DNA from: Candidatus Zhuqueibacterota bacterium
GTDB lineage: Bacteria; BS750m-G25
Length of the DNA stretch: 17,152 nt
Direction of reading: 5' to 3'
NCBI GenBank assembly: GCA_016783505.1
Contig: JADHWK010000047.1
Location: 1-17,152, forward strand
The number at the start of each line of letters is the position of its first letter. Positions within the stretch are counted from its first letter, which is position 1. The position numbers were made by a program, and so were the translations under genes. The notes beneath the pieces are model-generated. The model saw nothing but the letters and a program-made list of their open reading frames with translations. It was not told the origin of the DNA and made no database searches. Of the stretch, positions 6,875 through 14,800 are shown one piece after another.

Positions 6875-7729
6875 ATGAATAAAAGGTTGAACGGAAGACC
6901 AAAAATCGGGGTATATATTTGCCACTGTGGAACGAACATTGCCAAGACGGTGAACATGGGTGAACTCGTCGGGTTCGCTTCCGGCCTGAACAGTGTAGGA
7001 GTAGCCCGAGAATATAAATATATGTGCTCAGACCCGGGCCAGGAAATGATTAAGAAGGACATTAAGGAATTGGAACTGAACCGGGTTGTGGTTGCCTCCT
7101 GTTCCCCATTGCTCCATGAGCATACCTTCAGACGGGCCTGCGAAGACGCCGGATTAAATCCTTATCTTTTTCAAATGGCCAACATCAGGGAGCACTGTTC
7201 CTGGGTGACCCCGGACCCGGCCCAGGCCACGGCCAAGGCCAAAAGGATCGTGGCGGCGGCAGTTGTACGGGTTGTTTATCAGGAACCCCTGGAGGTGAAG
7301 AAGGTACCGGTGAATCCCAATGTCGTGGTGGTGGGGGGAGGGATCACGGGTATTGAAACTGCCCTGAGACTGGCCCAGTCAGGACGAAAGGTGTACCTGG
7401 TGGAACGGGAGCCCTCCATCGGGGGCCATATGGCCGAGTTAGACAAGACCTTTCCCACCCTGGACTGCGCCGCCTGTATCCTCACCCCCAAGATGGGCGC
7501 CGTGGGGCAAGAACCCAACATTGAGCTTTTGACATATAGTGAGGTAGAAGATATTTCGGGATATGTGGGGAATTTCAAGGTCAAAATTCACAAAAAGCCC
7601 CGATATGTTGATCTAGAAAAATGTACCGGCTGCGGGCTGTGCTGGACTAACTGTCCCACTAACATTGTTCCCTCAAAACGGGTGATTAGAAGGGGCGATT
7701 TGATCATCAATCAAACGGAGGTAGGTTGA
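6875..7729 (+). CDS. hdrA: HdrA N-terminal half (short, split HdrA)
   Basis: HdrA is the flavin-bifurcating subunit of Hdr complexes, usually about 650 residues or more. Here the frame ends at residue 284. It contains the N-terminal cysteine region (ICHCGT, Cys16/Cys18; Cys51; Cys76 in ASCSP), the FAD Rossmann motif VVVGGGITGIETALRLAQSG (from 151), and the DCAACILTPKM segment (Cys198, Cys201). The inserted ferredoxin motif Cys250-x2-Cys253-x2-Cys256-x3-Cys260-Pro follows. The C-terminal flavin-domain portion and two terminal clusters are absent. AGGAGG at 6865-6870 supports ATG 6875. The stop overlaps the next start, with that gene's GGAGG inside hdrA, so the short length looks settled rather than a fresh frameshift. 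The missing half is encoded at 14952-16700. Confidence 0.93.
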   Translation: MNKRLNGRPKIGVYICHCGTNIAKTVNMGELVGFASGLNSVGVAREYKYMCSDPGQEMIKKDIKELELNRVVVASCSPLLHEHTFRRACEDAGLNPYLFQMANIREHCSWVTPDPAQATAKAKRIVAAAVVRVVYQEPLEVKKVPVNPNVVVVGGGITGIETALRLAQSGRKVYLVEREPSIGGHMAELDKTFPTLDCAACILTPKMGAVGQEPNIELLTYSEVEDISGYVGNFKVKIHKKPRYVDLEKCTGCGLCWTNCPTNIVPSKRVIRRGDLIINQTEVG

Positions 7730-8082
7730 CCCTTAAGGAGATCGTAAAAATTCTCGGTTGTCAGGTGGTGGTGGGCAAGGAGACCCTGGATACTGAGGTG
7801 AGGGCCGGATGCGGCTGCGATCTGATGAGCGATGTATTAGCCTTTATTAAGCCCGACGCCCTGCTGTTGACCGGACTGAATAATCCCCAGGCGGTTCGCA
7901 CCGCAGAGATATCCGAAATAAAGGTCATCTGCTTTGTCAGGGGTAAACAGCCCAGCGAAGCTATGATCGCCCTGGCCCGGGAAAAGGAGATCGCCATTTT
8001 AACTACCTCCCTGCCCATGTTCGAGGCCTGCGGTAGATTGTTTAAGAACGGTCTGATAGGCTGTTCTGAATATGATGAATAA
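7726..8082 (+). CDS. DRTGG-domain protein, Cys-rich paralogue
   Basis: A 118-residue stand-alone DRTGG-type domain. Such proteins recur beside hydrogenase and bifurcating-enzyme genes in anaerobes, but their biochemical role is not established. The recognisable core is DLMSDVLAF, LLTGLNNPQAV and CFVRGKQPSE, then TTSLPMFEACGRL. It has six cysteines (12, 29, 31, 69, 102, 113), including Cys-Gly-Cys at 29-31; the paralogue at 9027-9365 has only one. A redox or metal-sensing role is possible but unproven. The start is TTG 7726, overlapping the hdrA stop by four bases, with GGAGG at 7717-7721. Confidence 0.85.
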   Translation: MTLKEIVKILGCQVVVGKETLDTEVRAGCGCDLMSDVLAFIKPDALLLTGLNNPQAVRTAEISEIKVICFVRGKQPSEAMIALAREKEIAILTTSLPMFEACGRLFKNGLIGCSEYDE

Positions 8083-8089
8083 AATTTAA

Positions 8090-9049
8090 GTGGGCACTTC
8101 CGTGGTTGATGAAAAGGAAATCACTAAGGTCCAGGAATTAGTCTATGAGTTGAAAGTAGGGCAGGTTATGGTTAAGGACGTTATTACGGTAACTCCCCAT
8201 AATCTGATGAGTGAACTCCGGGACCTGTTACGTGATAAACGTATTTCTGGCGTTCCCGTAGTAGATAAAGGCAGATTGGTCGGTTTGGTCAGCATTGAGG
8301 ACTTTATCAAATGTCTGACTGACGGCAAGATGGGCAGTCCCGTTGAAGAGAGAATGAACCGGAACGTTAAAACCCTGTATGATAATGAGCCGTTGGTCCA
8401 TGCGGTGAAAGAGTTTGACCGGATGGGTTACGGGCGTTTTCCGGTGGTGGATCGGGAAAGCGGAAAATTAATGGGGATAATCACCAAGGGGGACATCATT
8501 CGGGGTCTGCTCAAAAAGATGGAAATAGATTACCAGGAAGAGGAGATTCATCGCTATCGGGCCAGCCATTTCTTCGAAGACATTGTAGCTGATAAAACCA
8601 CCCTCATATTCCAATATAACGTCATCGGCAAAGATTTTGATCGGGCCGGGGAGACATCCAGTGGACTCAAAAAGACCCTGAGAAGGATGGGGATCTCCCC
8701 AAAGGCTATCCGTCGGCTCGCCATAGCGACCTATGAAGCCGAGATGAACATCGTTGTTTTTACCGACGGGGGGGAGATAACCGCCCGGGTAACCCCACAG
8801 GAGGTCAGGGTGGAGGTGGTGGACTCTGGGCCGGGGATTCCTGATATTAAAAAGGCCATGGAGCCCGGATTTTCAACGGCACCGGATTGGATCAGGGAGT
8901 TGGGTTTCGGTGCCGGCATGGGCCTGGCGAACATTAGGAAGTGTGCTGATGCGATGCATCTTGAGTCCACCGTGGGCAAGGGAACCCGGCTGGAAATCAC
9001 CGTTTATTTAAACGAGAAAGAGAAGCATGGTTCTGGGAACGATAGTTGA
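8090..9049 (+). CDS. CBS-CBS-HATPase fusion (RsbW/SpoIIAB-like kinase domain)
   Basis: A 319-residue regulatory protein. Residues about 22-150 are a pair of CBS domains (VMVKDVITVTP ... GVPVVDKGRLVGLVSIEDF; FPVVDRESGKLMGIITKGDI), which commonly bind adenine nucleotides. Residues about 185-310 are a GHKL ATPase of the anti-sigma/serine-kinase type, with N-box YEAEMNIV, G1 box DSGPGIPD and G2 box GFGAGMGLANI. No phosphoacceptor or transmembrane segment is seen. The expected output is phosphorylation or binding of a partner protein in response to energy charge (inference). An in-frame TAA at 8087 forces the start to GTG 8090 or the GTG at 8102; neither has a good ribosome binding site. It overlaps the next gene by 23 bases. 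Confidence 0.88.
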   Translation: MGTSVVDEKEITKVQELVYELKVGQVMVKDVITVTPHNLMSELRDLLRDKRISGVPVVDKGRLVGLVSIEDFIKCLTDGKMGSPVEERMNRNVKTLYDNEPLVHAVKEFDRMGYGRFPVVDRESGKLMGIITKGDIIRGLLKKMEIDYQEEEIHRYRASHFFEDIVADKTTLIFQYNVIGKDFDRAGETSSGLKKTLRRMGISPKAIRRLAIATYEAEMNIVVFTDGGEITARVTPQEVRVEVVDSGPGIPDIKKAMEPGFSTAPDWIRELGFGAGMGLANIRKCADAMHLESTVGKGTRLEITVYLNEKEKHGSGNDS

Positions 9050-9365
9050 AAAATTAGGTCTTGGGGTGAAGACCGCCCCGAGAGATCTCACCAGCGAGGT
9101 AACCGGGGCCTACGTCAGTGACCTGTTGAGCGACGTGATGGCCAACTCAAAAGAGGGGAACCTCTGGGTGACCCTTCAAGTTCATCCCAACATCGTAGCG
9201 GTAGCCACCCTTAAGGATCTTTCTGGTATTATCTTGGTGAACGGCCGCCAGCCCGCGGAGGAGACCCTTAAAAAGGCGGAGGAGGAGCAGATCCCCCTCA
9301 TGACCACCGGGTTGCCGACCTTCCAACTGGTGGGAAAGTTGTACAATTTAATCGGGGAATGCTGA
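9027..9365 (+). CDS. DRTGG-domain protein, second paralogue
   Basis: A 112-residue DRTGG-type protein paralogous to the one at 7726-8082. Both share the DLxSDVxA core, an N..AV segment, a V.G.QP.E segment and a LP.F...G.L ending with Gly-Leu/Ile. This copy lacks the Cys-Gly-Cys and retains only Cys112 at the C terminus. ATG 9027 lies inside the CBS-HATPase gene, 23 bases before that gene's stop, behind a weak GAGAAAG purine run, so translational coupling is likely. The stop overlaps the PHP gene start by seven bases. The function is not known. Confidence 0.85.
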   Translation: MVLGTIVEKLGLGVKTAPRDLTSEVTGAYVSDLLSDVMANSKEGNLWVTLQVHPNIVAVATLKDLSGIILVNGRQPAEETLKKAEEEQIPLMTTGLPTFQLVGKLYNLIGEC

Positions 9366-10093
9366 GGGAATTCGAGGCCGACCTTCACATCCATACCTGC
9401 CTTTCCCCCTGTGGGGATCTGAAGATGTCCCCGGGAGGGATCGTGAAAGAGGCGGTAAAGGAAGGTATTGATCTTATTGCCATCTGCGATCATAACTCTT
9501 CCGAAAATGCCGGTGCTGTCATCAAGGCATCGGAGGGGAAAGGGGTTGCGGTTTTGCCGGGAATCGAGATCACATCAAAAGAGGAAGTCCACATTTCCGC
9601 CCTGTTTGACCATTTTGATGATGCCCTTAAGCTGCAGATGTTGATCTACGAAAATCTGGATGGTGAAAACGACGAGGAAGTTTTTGGCATGCAGGTGGTG
9701 GTGAATGAGAAAGGTGAAGTATTGGGGTTTAATAAAAAGCTTTTAATCGGGGCCACCAACCTTTCCGTTGAAGAGATAGTCAATGCCATCCATTCCTTTC
9801 ATGGACTGGCGATCGCTGCCCACATTGACCGGGAAGGGTTCGGGATCATCGGACAGTTGGGATTCATTCCCCCTGAATTGGGATTGGACGCCCTGGAAAT
9901 TTCCCCTAAAATGGAAATGGAAGAAGCCCGAACGAGATTCAGCGAATATCATAAATATCCCTTCCTGTGTTCTTCCGATGCCCATTATTTGGATGATATT
10001 GGCAAGGGGACGACCACCTTTCTGTTGGAGGAGGCGTCGCTTAAAGAACTCAGAATGGCCCTAAAGGGGGAAGGGGGTAGGGGAATTTGCTGA
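9359..10093 (+). CDS. PHP-domain metal-dependent phosphoesterase
   Basis: A 244-residue PHP-superfamily phosphoesterase. The metal-binding motifs are present: DLHIHT (His10, His12), CDHNS (Asp44, His45), PGIEIT (Glu70), His78, AHIDR and SSDAHYL near the C terminus. PHP enzymes hydrolyse phosphate esters with two or three metal ions; related stand-alone forms act on nucleotides or sugar phosphates, and the substrate here is unknown. It overlaps the second DRTGG gene by seven bases and is followed by a stand-alone HATPase, an order I recognise from hydrogenase-linked clusters in anaerobes. The final codon and stop lie in a GCTGATA heptad repeat. Confidence 0.9.
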   Translation: MLREFEADLHIHTCLSPCGDLKMSPGGIVKEAVKEGIDLIAICDHNSSENAGAVIKASEGKGVAVLPGIEITSKEEVHISALFDHFDDALKLQMLIYENLDGENDEEVFGMQVVVNEKGEVLGFNKKLLIGATNLSVEEIVNAIHSFHGLAIAAHIDREGFGIIGQLGFIPPELGLDALEISPKMEMEEARTRFSEYHKYPFLCSSDAHYLDDIGKGTTTFLLEEASLKELRMALKGEGGRGIC

Positions 10094-10116
10094 TAGCTGA
10101 TAGCTGATTGCTGTTA
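10089..10116. repeat. GCTGATA heptad repeat spanning a stop-start junction
   Basis: Four phased units: GCTGATA (10089-10095), GCTGATA, GCTGATT, GCTGTTA (10110-10116). The PHP stop codon TGA (10091-10093) is inside the first unit and the last base of the array is the A of the next gene's ATG. The usual Shine-Dalgarno position before 10116 is occupied by repeat and shows no purine-rich motif. Confidence 0.8.
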
Positions 10117-10649
10117 TGGAAGACCTTTCCCTGCATATTTTGGATGTGGTTGAAAATTCCATAGACGCTGGTGCCCGAAAAGTTGAGATTAAGATTTACG
10201 AGGATTTGAAGAAGGACTTGCTTGAGATCGAAATTATTGACGATGGAAAGGGCATGGACGAGGGGACTTTAGAAAAGGCTCTGGATCCATTTTTCACCAC
10301 GAAGACGGTCCGAAAGGTGGGGCTGGGACTCTCCCTGTTCAGGGAAGCGGCTAGAATGGCAAACGGAGACCTTTCCATTCGATCGGAAGCTGGGCGGGGA
10401 ACCACGATAAGGGCCACCTTTCAACACAGCCATATTGACCGCAAACCAATGGGAGATTTAGAAGAAACGCTTTTCACGTTAATCATTGGAAATCCGGAAG
10501 TAGTTTTTTCTTTCGCCTATTTAAAAAATGGAAAAATGTTTAACATGAATACAACGGGGCTAAAGAAAAAACTTCCAGGTAATTACTTCAGTTCATCGGA
10601 GGGAATTAAGGTTTTAAGAAATGAATTAAACAAACTGGATGGCTTTTAG
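10116..10649 (+). CDS. Stand-alone GHKL (HATPase) domain protein
   Basis: A 177-residue protein with the ATP-binding part of a histidine kinase but no dimerisation or phosphoacceptor domain. Motifs are N-box VVENSIDAGA, G1 box DDGKGMD, F-box DPFFTTK and G2 box GLGLSLF. The last ~70 residues (from HIDRKPMGDLEE) form an extra domain that I associate with this hydrogenase-cluster family. There is no transmembrane segment. ATG 10116 abuts a repeat array and lacks a clear ribosome binding site. Base composition changes inside the gene: rows covering 10261-10440 are about 50-57% G+C by hand count, those from 10501 about 28-35%. Confidence 0.88.
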   Translation: MEDLSLHILDVVENSIDAGARKVEIKIYEDLKKDLLEIEIIDDGKGMDEGTLEKALDPFFTTKTVRKVGLGLSLFREAARMANGDLSIRSEAGRGTTIRATFQHSHIDRKPMGDLEETLFTLIIGNPEVVFSFAYLKNGKMFNMNTTGLKKKLPGNYFSSSEGIKVLRNELNKLDGF

Positions 10650-10655
10650 GAAAAA

Positions 10656-10679
10656 GTGTTTCCGTGTTTCCATGTTTTG
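10656..10679. repeat. GTGTTTCC octamer repeat
   Basis: Two exact units GTGTTTCC (10656-10663, 10664-10671) and a degenerate third, ATGTTTTG (10672-10679), in the 110-base gap before the nuoE-like gene. The rest of that gap is AT-rich with a TATAAA at 10731-10736 but no convincing -35 partner, so I do not call a promoter. Confidence 0.55.
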
Positions 10680-10774
10680 CCGAGGAGTTAATTTTAATTC
10701 TCTACAAATTTTAAGAATTACCCAGGAAGCTATAAAAGCCAAATTATCAAATTTACAGAATGGAGGTAATGAAA

Positions 10775-11230
10775 ATGGTAGTTGAAAAAGTCTTTGAAAT
10801 AATTGAAGAATACAATCATGACCCAGGGGCTATATTCGAAGTACTTATTGATATTCAAAATGAGTTTAGTTATTTACCTGAGGAGGGGCTCGAGAAAGTT
10901 TCTAGAGAGTTAGAGATTCCCCTGAGTAGATTATATAGTTTAGCTACTTTTTATAAAGCTTTTAGCCTCACTCCCAAGGGAAGATATCCGATTCAAGTTT
11001 GTATAGGTACAGCCTGTCATGTCCGAGGAGGGCAGCGGATTTTAGAGAAACTTGAAAAGGAATTAGATTTAAAAACCGGAGAAACTACGGAAGATTTGAA
11101 TCTCAGCTTAGACGCTATTAGATGTTTAGGAAGTTGTTGCTTGGCCCCAGTGGTCAAAGTTGGAGACGAGGTTTACGCTAATTTGACGCAGACCAGGATA
11201 CCAGAATTATTGAAAAAATATAAAAAATAA
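10775..11230 (+). CDS. NuoE/HndA-like [2Fe-2S] diaphorase subunit
   Basis: A 151-residue thioredoxin-like [2Fe-2S] subunit of NADH dehydrogenase and bifurcating hydrogenase diaphorase modules (NuoE, HndA, HydC family). The four ligands are Cys76 and Cys81 (CIGTAC) plus Cys117 and Cys121 (CLGSCC). The N-terminal helical part (residues 1-70) is typical. I choose ATG 10775 because GGAGG at 10762-10766 sits eight bases before it; ATG 10760 overlaps that site and ATG 10769 is too close. It is the first gene of an AT-rich block that continues through the NuoF-like gene. It works with the NuoF-like protein downstream, oxidising or reducing NAD(P) in the cytoplasm. Confidence 0.94.
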   Translation: MVVEKVFEIIEEYNHDPGAIFEVLIDIQNEFSYLPEEGLEKVSRELEIPLSRLYSLATFYKAFSLTPKGRYPIQVCIGTACHVRGGQRILEKLEKELDLKTGETTEDLNLSLDAIRCLGSCCLAPVVKVGDEVYANLTQTRIPELLKKYKK

Positions 11231-11248
11231 AATTTAACGGAGGGAAAA

Positions 11249-11638
11249 ATGCCGAAATTAACTTTAAAAGATTTAGAAAAAATCAGAGAAAAAGCAAGAA
11301 GGTCAACTATTCTTAGAGAAGGAGCCGGAAAAGCTAAAATTACAGTTCATATGGGAACATGCGGTATTGCAGCTGGAGCCAGAAATATTATGCGAGCTCT
11401 AGTGGAAGAGGTGGAAAGAGGAGGAGTAGAAGATGTAATACTTACTAATTCTGGATGCGCTGGACTCTGTAGTCATGAGCCCATGATGACTGTTCAAATT
11501 GTGGGGGGACCACCAGTTAAGTATGTTGACTTGACAGAAGAAAAAGCTAAGGAAATTTTTAAAAGTCACGTGATGGGTAGAGAAATTGTGAAAGAGTATG
11601 CCCTAGCAATAGGAAGTGAGCAAACATCAACTAAATAA
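11249..11638 (+). CDS. HndB-like (2Fe-2S) ferredoxin-fold subunit
   Basis: A 129-residue thioredoxin-fold protein resembling HndB of NADP-reducing hydrogenases, usually encoded between the NuoE- and NuoF-like genes, as here. Visible motifs are VHMGTCGIAAGA (Cys38) and TNSGCAGLCSHEPMM (Cys70, Cys74). Compared with the neighbouring NuoE-like protein, the first Cys of the C-x4-C pair is His34 and the second is shifted, so a standard four-Cys [2Fe-2S] site is not obvious; similar spacing is, as I recall, usual in HndB relatives. GGAGGG at 11239-11244 supports the start. Codon use is AT-rich, as in its neighbours. Confidence 0.88.
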   Translation: MPKLTLKDLEKIREKARRSTILREGAGKAKITVHMGTCGIAAGARNIMRALVEEVERGGVEDVILTNSGCAGLCSHEPMMTVQIVGGPPVKYVDLTEEKAKEIFKSHVMGREIVKEYALAIGSEQTSTK

Positions 11639-11867
11639 CTAAGCTATTCTAATTTTGAATATGTGATGTTGTTGGAATGCATCCCCAAGCTTCAGGATGC
11701 ATGCATTGATATGGTCAATCCACTCCAGACAGAAATGAAGAATATAGGTTACAAAACGGTTGGGACGATTCATATCAGTCGGGTCAGTTAGGCGCCTGAA
11801 TGACATCTGATCGAAGCAAATATCTTATGTTTCAATAGCTTATTTAATAAATCGAAAGGAAAGATAA
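11639..11867. other. Gap with hairpin inside the diaphorase block
   Basis: This 229-base gap interrupts an otherwise tight gene order. It holds a perfect 8-base inverted repeat, ATGCATCC (11677-11684) and GGATGCAT (11695-11702), with a 10-base loop containing AAGCTT and no T tract. A 41-codon ATG frame (11666-11791) is open but has no ribosome binding site and no recognisable product. AAAGGAAAG just before 11868 serves the next gene. I see no promoter I would defend. Confidence 0.5.
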
Positions 11868-14800
11868 ATGGTTGAAAAGGCATATCGTTTACACGTGATG
11901 GTTTGCGCAGGCACTGACTGCGTTACTAATCGGTCTTTTGAAGTTCTAGAAGCATTAGAACGAGAAATTGAAAAACACAATCTTGAGGATGAAGTTTTAG
12001 TAGTCACCACCGGATGTAATGGCTTTTGCGCTGAGGGACCAATTCTTATTGTTCGTCCCGATGGTATTTTCTATCAAAGGGTGAAAAAAGAGGACATATC
12101 TTTTTTAGTTGAGGAGCATTTCCTAAAGGGGAGACCGGTTAAAAAATTGATGTACACGCCACCCGAGGCCGAACCAATTCCTAAGCTCAGTGAAATAAAG
12201 TTCTTTGGTAAACAGATTCTTATAGCCATGAGAAATCGAGGTTTAATCGATCCTGACAATATAGAAGATTACATTGCTCGAGATGGTTATGCCGCCTTAG
12301 CGAAAGCTTTAGCCTCAATGACTCCAGAAGGGATTATTAAGGAAATAAAAGCATCGGGATTGCGAGGGAGAGGAGGGGCTGGTTTTCCCACAGGGATAAA
12401 ATGGGAGTTAGCAAGAAAAGCAGATGGTGAAACAAAATATATAATTTGTAACGCTGATGAAGGTGATCCAGGAGCTTTTATGGATAGAAGTATAATGGAA
12501 TCTGATCCTCATGCTGTAATTGAAGGAATGATTATTGGAGCCAATGCAATTGGTGCTCAAGAAGGTTTTATTTATGTCAGAAACGAATACCCAATGGCAA
12601 GAGAAAAATTAGCGAGAGCGATTGAGCAAGCAAGGGAGTATGGCCTCTTAGGAGAAAATATTTTAGACTTAGGCTTTAACTTTGATGTTCATCTTCATCG
12701 GGGAGCAGGAGCCTTCGTTTGCGGAGAAGAAACAGCCTTGATCAATTCAATAGAGGGAAAGCCGGGAGAACCTCAAACAAGGCCTCCGTATCCAGTAGAA
12801 AGTGGGCTGTGGAAAAGACCAACTGTAATCAATAATGTTGAAACGTGGGCTAATGTTGCTGTAATCATCAATCGCGGAGCTAAATGGTATTCAAAAATTG
12901 GTACTGTAGGAAGTAAAGGAACGAAAGTGTTCTCCGTGGTAGGGAAAGTAATTGACACAGGGCTTGTAGAGGTGCCAATGGGGACCACACTTGGAGAAAT
13001 CATTTTTGATATTTGTGGTGGAATTCCAGGAGATAGAAAATACAAAGCTGTCCAGATTGGGGGACCCTCCGGAGGATGTTTATCAGCGAGTCACTTAAAT
13101 TATCCAGTAGATTATGAAAGTTTAATTGAAGCTGGTTCAATTATGGGATCTGGTGGAATGGTGGTAACTGACGAGAATACCTGTATGGTGGATTTAGCGA
13201 AATTTTTTCTCACTTTTACCAAAGACGAATCCTGCGGAAAGTGTACACCCTGTCGTGAAGGTATCCCCAGGATGCTTGAAATCCTTGCTAAAATCACAGA
13301 AGGCCGTGGTGAGATGGATGATCTAACAATGCTTGAGGTTTTAGCAACAACCATCAAAGCAACCGCCCTCTGCGGTCTTGGAAACACTGCTCCAAACCCT
13401 GTTCTTTCTACCCTTAGATATTTCAGAAACGAATATGAAAATCACATCAAATACAAAAAATGTGATGCAGCAGTCTGTAAGCAAATTATATCTTCACCCT
13501 GTCATCATACCTGCCCGATTGGAACAGACGTGCCATCGTATATCGCGCTCATTGCTCAAGGGCATTTCGATGAAGCGTTTGACGTCATCTGGGAAGAAAA
13601 TCCTTTGCCCAGCATCTGCGGACGTGTCTGCAACCATCCCTGCGAGGTGAGATGTCGCTCCGGGGATATTGATAAACCCATTGCCATCAGAGACCTAAAA
13701 CGTTTTGTCTGTGATCACAAAAATGGCCGAATAAGAAGTTTTCCGACACCCACCAAGAAATACGAGAAGGTGGCCATCATTGGTTCCGGTCCTGCTGGAC
13801 TTGTCTGCGGATGGGAACTAGCGAAATTGGGTTACAAACCGACCATTTTTGAAGCGCTTCCAGTCGCTGGCGGTATGCTTGCTGTAGCAATTCCCGAATA
13901 CAGATTACCCAAAGACATTTTGAATGAGGAAATCGAAGGCATCAAAAAGGCAGGTGTTGAAATTATTACTAACTTAAAAATCGGTAAAGACAAATCGATT
14001 GACGACCTTTTTAATGAGAGCTACAAAGCTGTCTTCATCGCAACGGGTGCTCATAACAATCTGAAGCTGAAAATTCCCGGTGAGGATGCTGAAGGTGTTA
14101 TTGACCCGATTGAGTTTCTCCGAAAGGTTGCCCTTGGTGAGGATGTAAAAATCGGTAAAAAGGTTGTGGTGATCGGTGGCGGTGATACGGCAATTGATTC
14201 TGCCCGGGCCGTTTTACGAATGGGCGCAGATGTCACCATCGTGTATCGCCGTACACGCATTGAGATGCCCGCAGCTGCAGAAGAAATTGAAGCGGCGATG
14301 GAAGAAGGAATTCAGATGCACTTCCTCGCTACACCGGTTGAGGTAATCTCAAAGAATGGAAGACTTGCCAAAATCAAATGCGTCAATATGTCCCTTGGTG
14401 AATTTGATAAAGGGGGAAGGAGAAGACCAATCCCAGAAAAAGGCACAGAATTTGAAATTGAGTGTGATACGTTCATCCCTGCCATTGGACAGAAACCCGA
14501 CCTTTCATTTGTGAAAAACGGTAAACTTAAAACTTCGAAGTGGAATACGCTTGTAGTTAATTCTGAAACTCTGGAGACAGATCAACCTAGAATTTTTGCT
14601 GGCGGGGATGTTGTCAGTGGTCCTGCTACAGTGATTGAAGCCATGGCTGCCGGGAAAAAAGCTGCGGTTTCCATCCATAAATACCTGCGTGGAGAAAGTC
14701 TCGAGAGAACCTATGAAGTGACAAAACCAACCCGGGAAATCCCGGCGGTAGCGCTTACTGAAGATGAATTGGTGACACTGAAACGACCGACAATGCCTTT

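Noticed and set aside
7700-7760. Sequencing frameshift truncating HdrA
   Set aside because: I looked for HdrA C-terminal sequence after 7729 and found instead a well-formed DRTGG gene with its own GGAGG inside hdrA. The missing part occurs in another gene, so a simple frameshift does not explain it.
10686-10703. Second Rex operator upstream of the NuoE-like gene
   Set aside because: The sequence has TTAA-N2-TTAA, not the N4 spacing, and lacks the flanking G/C and TTG/CAA of a Rex box.
10731-10736. Promoter for the diaphorase genes based on TATAAA
   Set aside because: No acceptable -35 box at 16-18 bases upstream; AT-rich composition makes a chance match likely.
11666-11791. 41-codon ORF in the gap before the NuoF-GltD gene
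   Set aside because: No ribosome binding site, no recognisable product and it overlaps the hairpin; kept only as a note in the gap entry.
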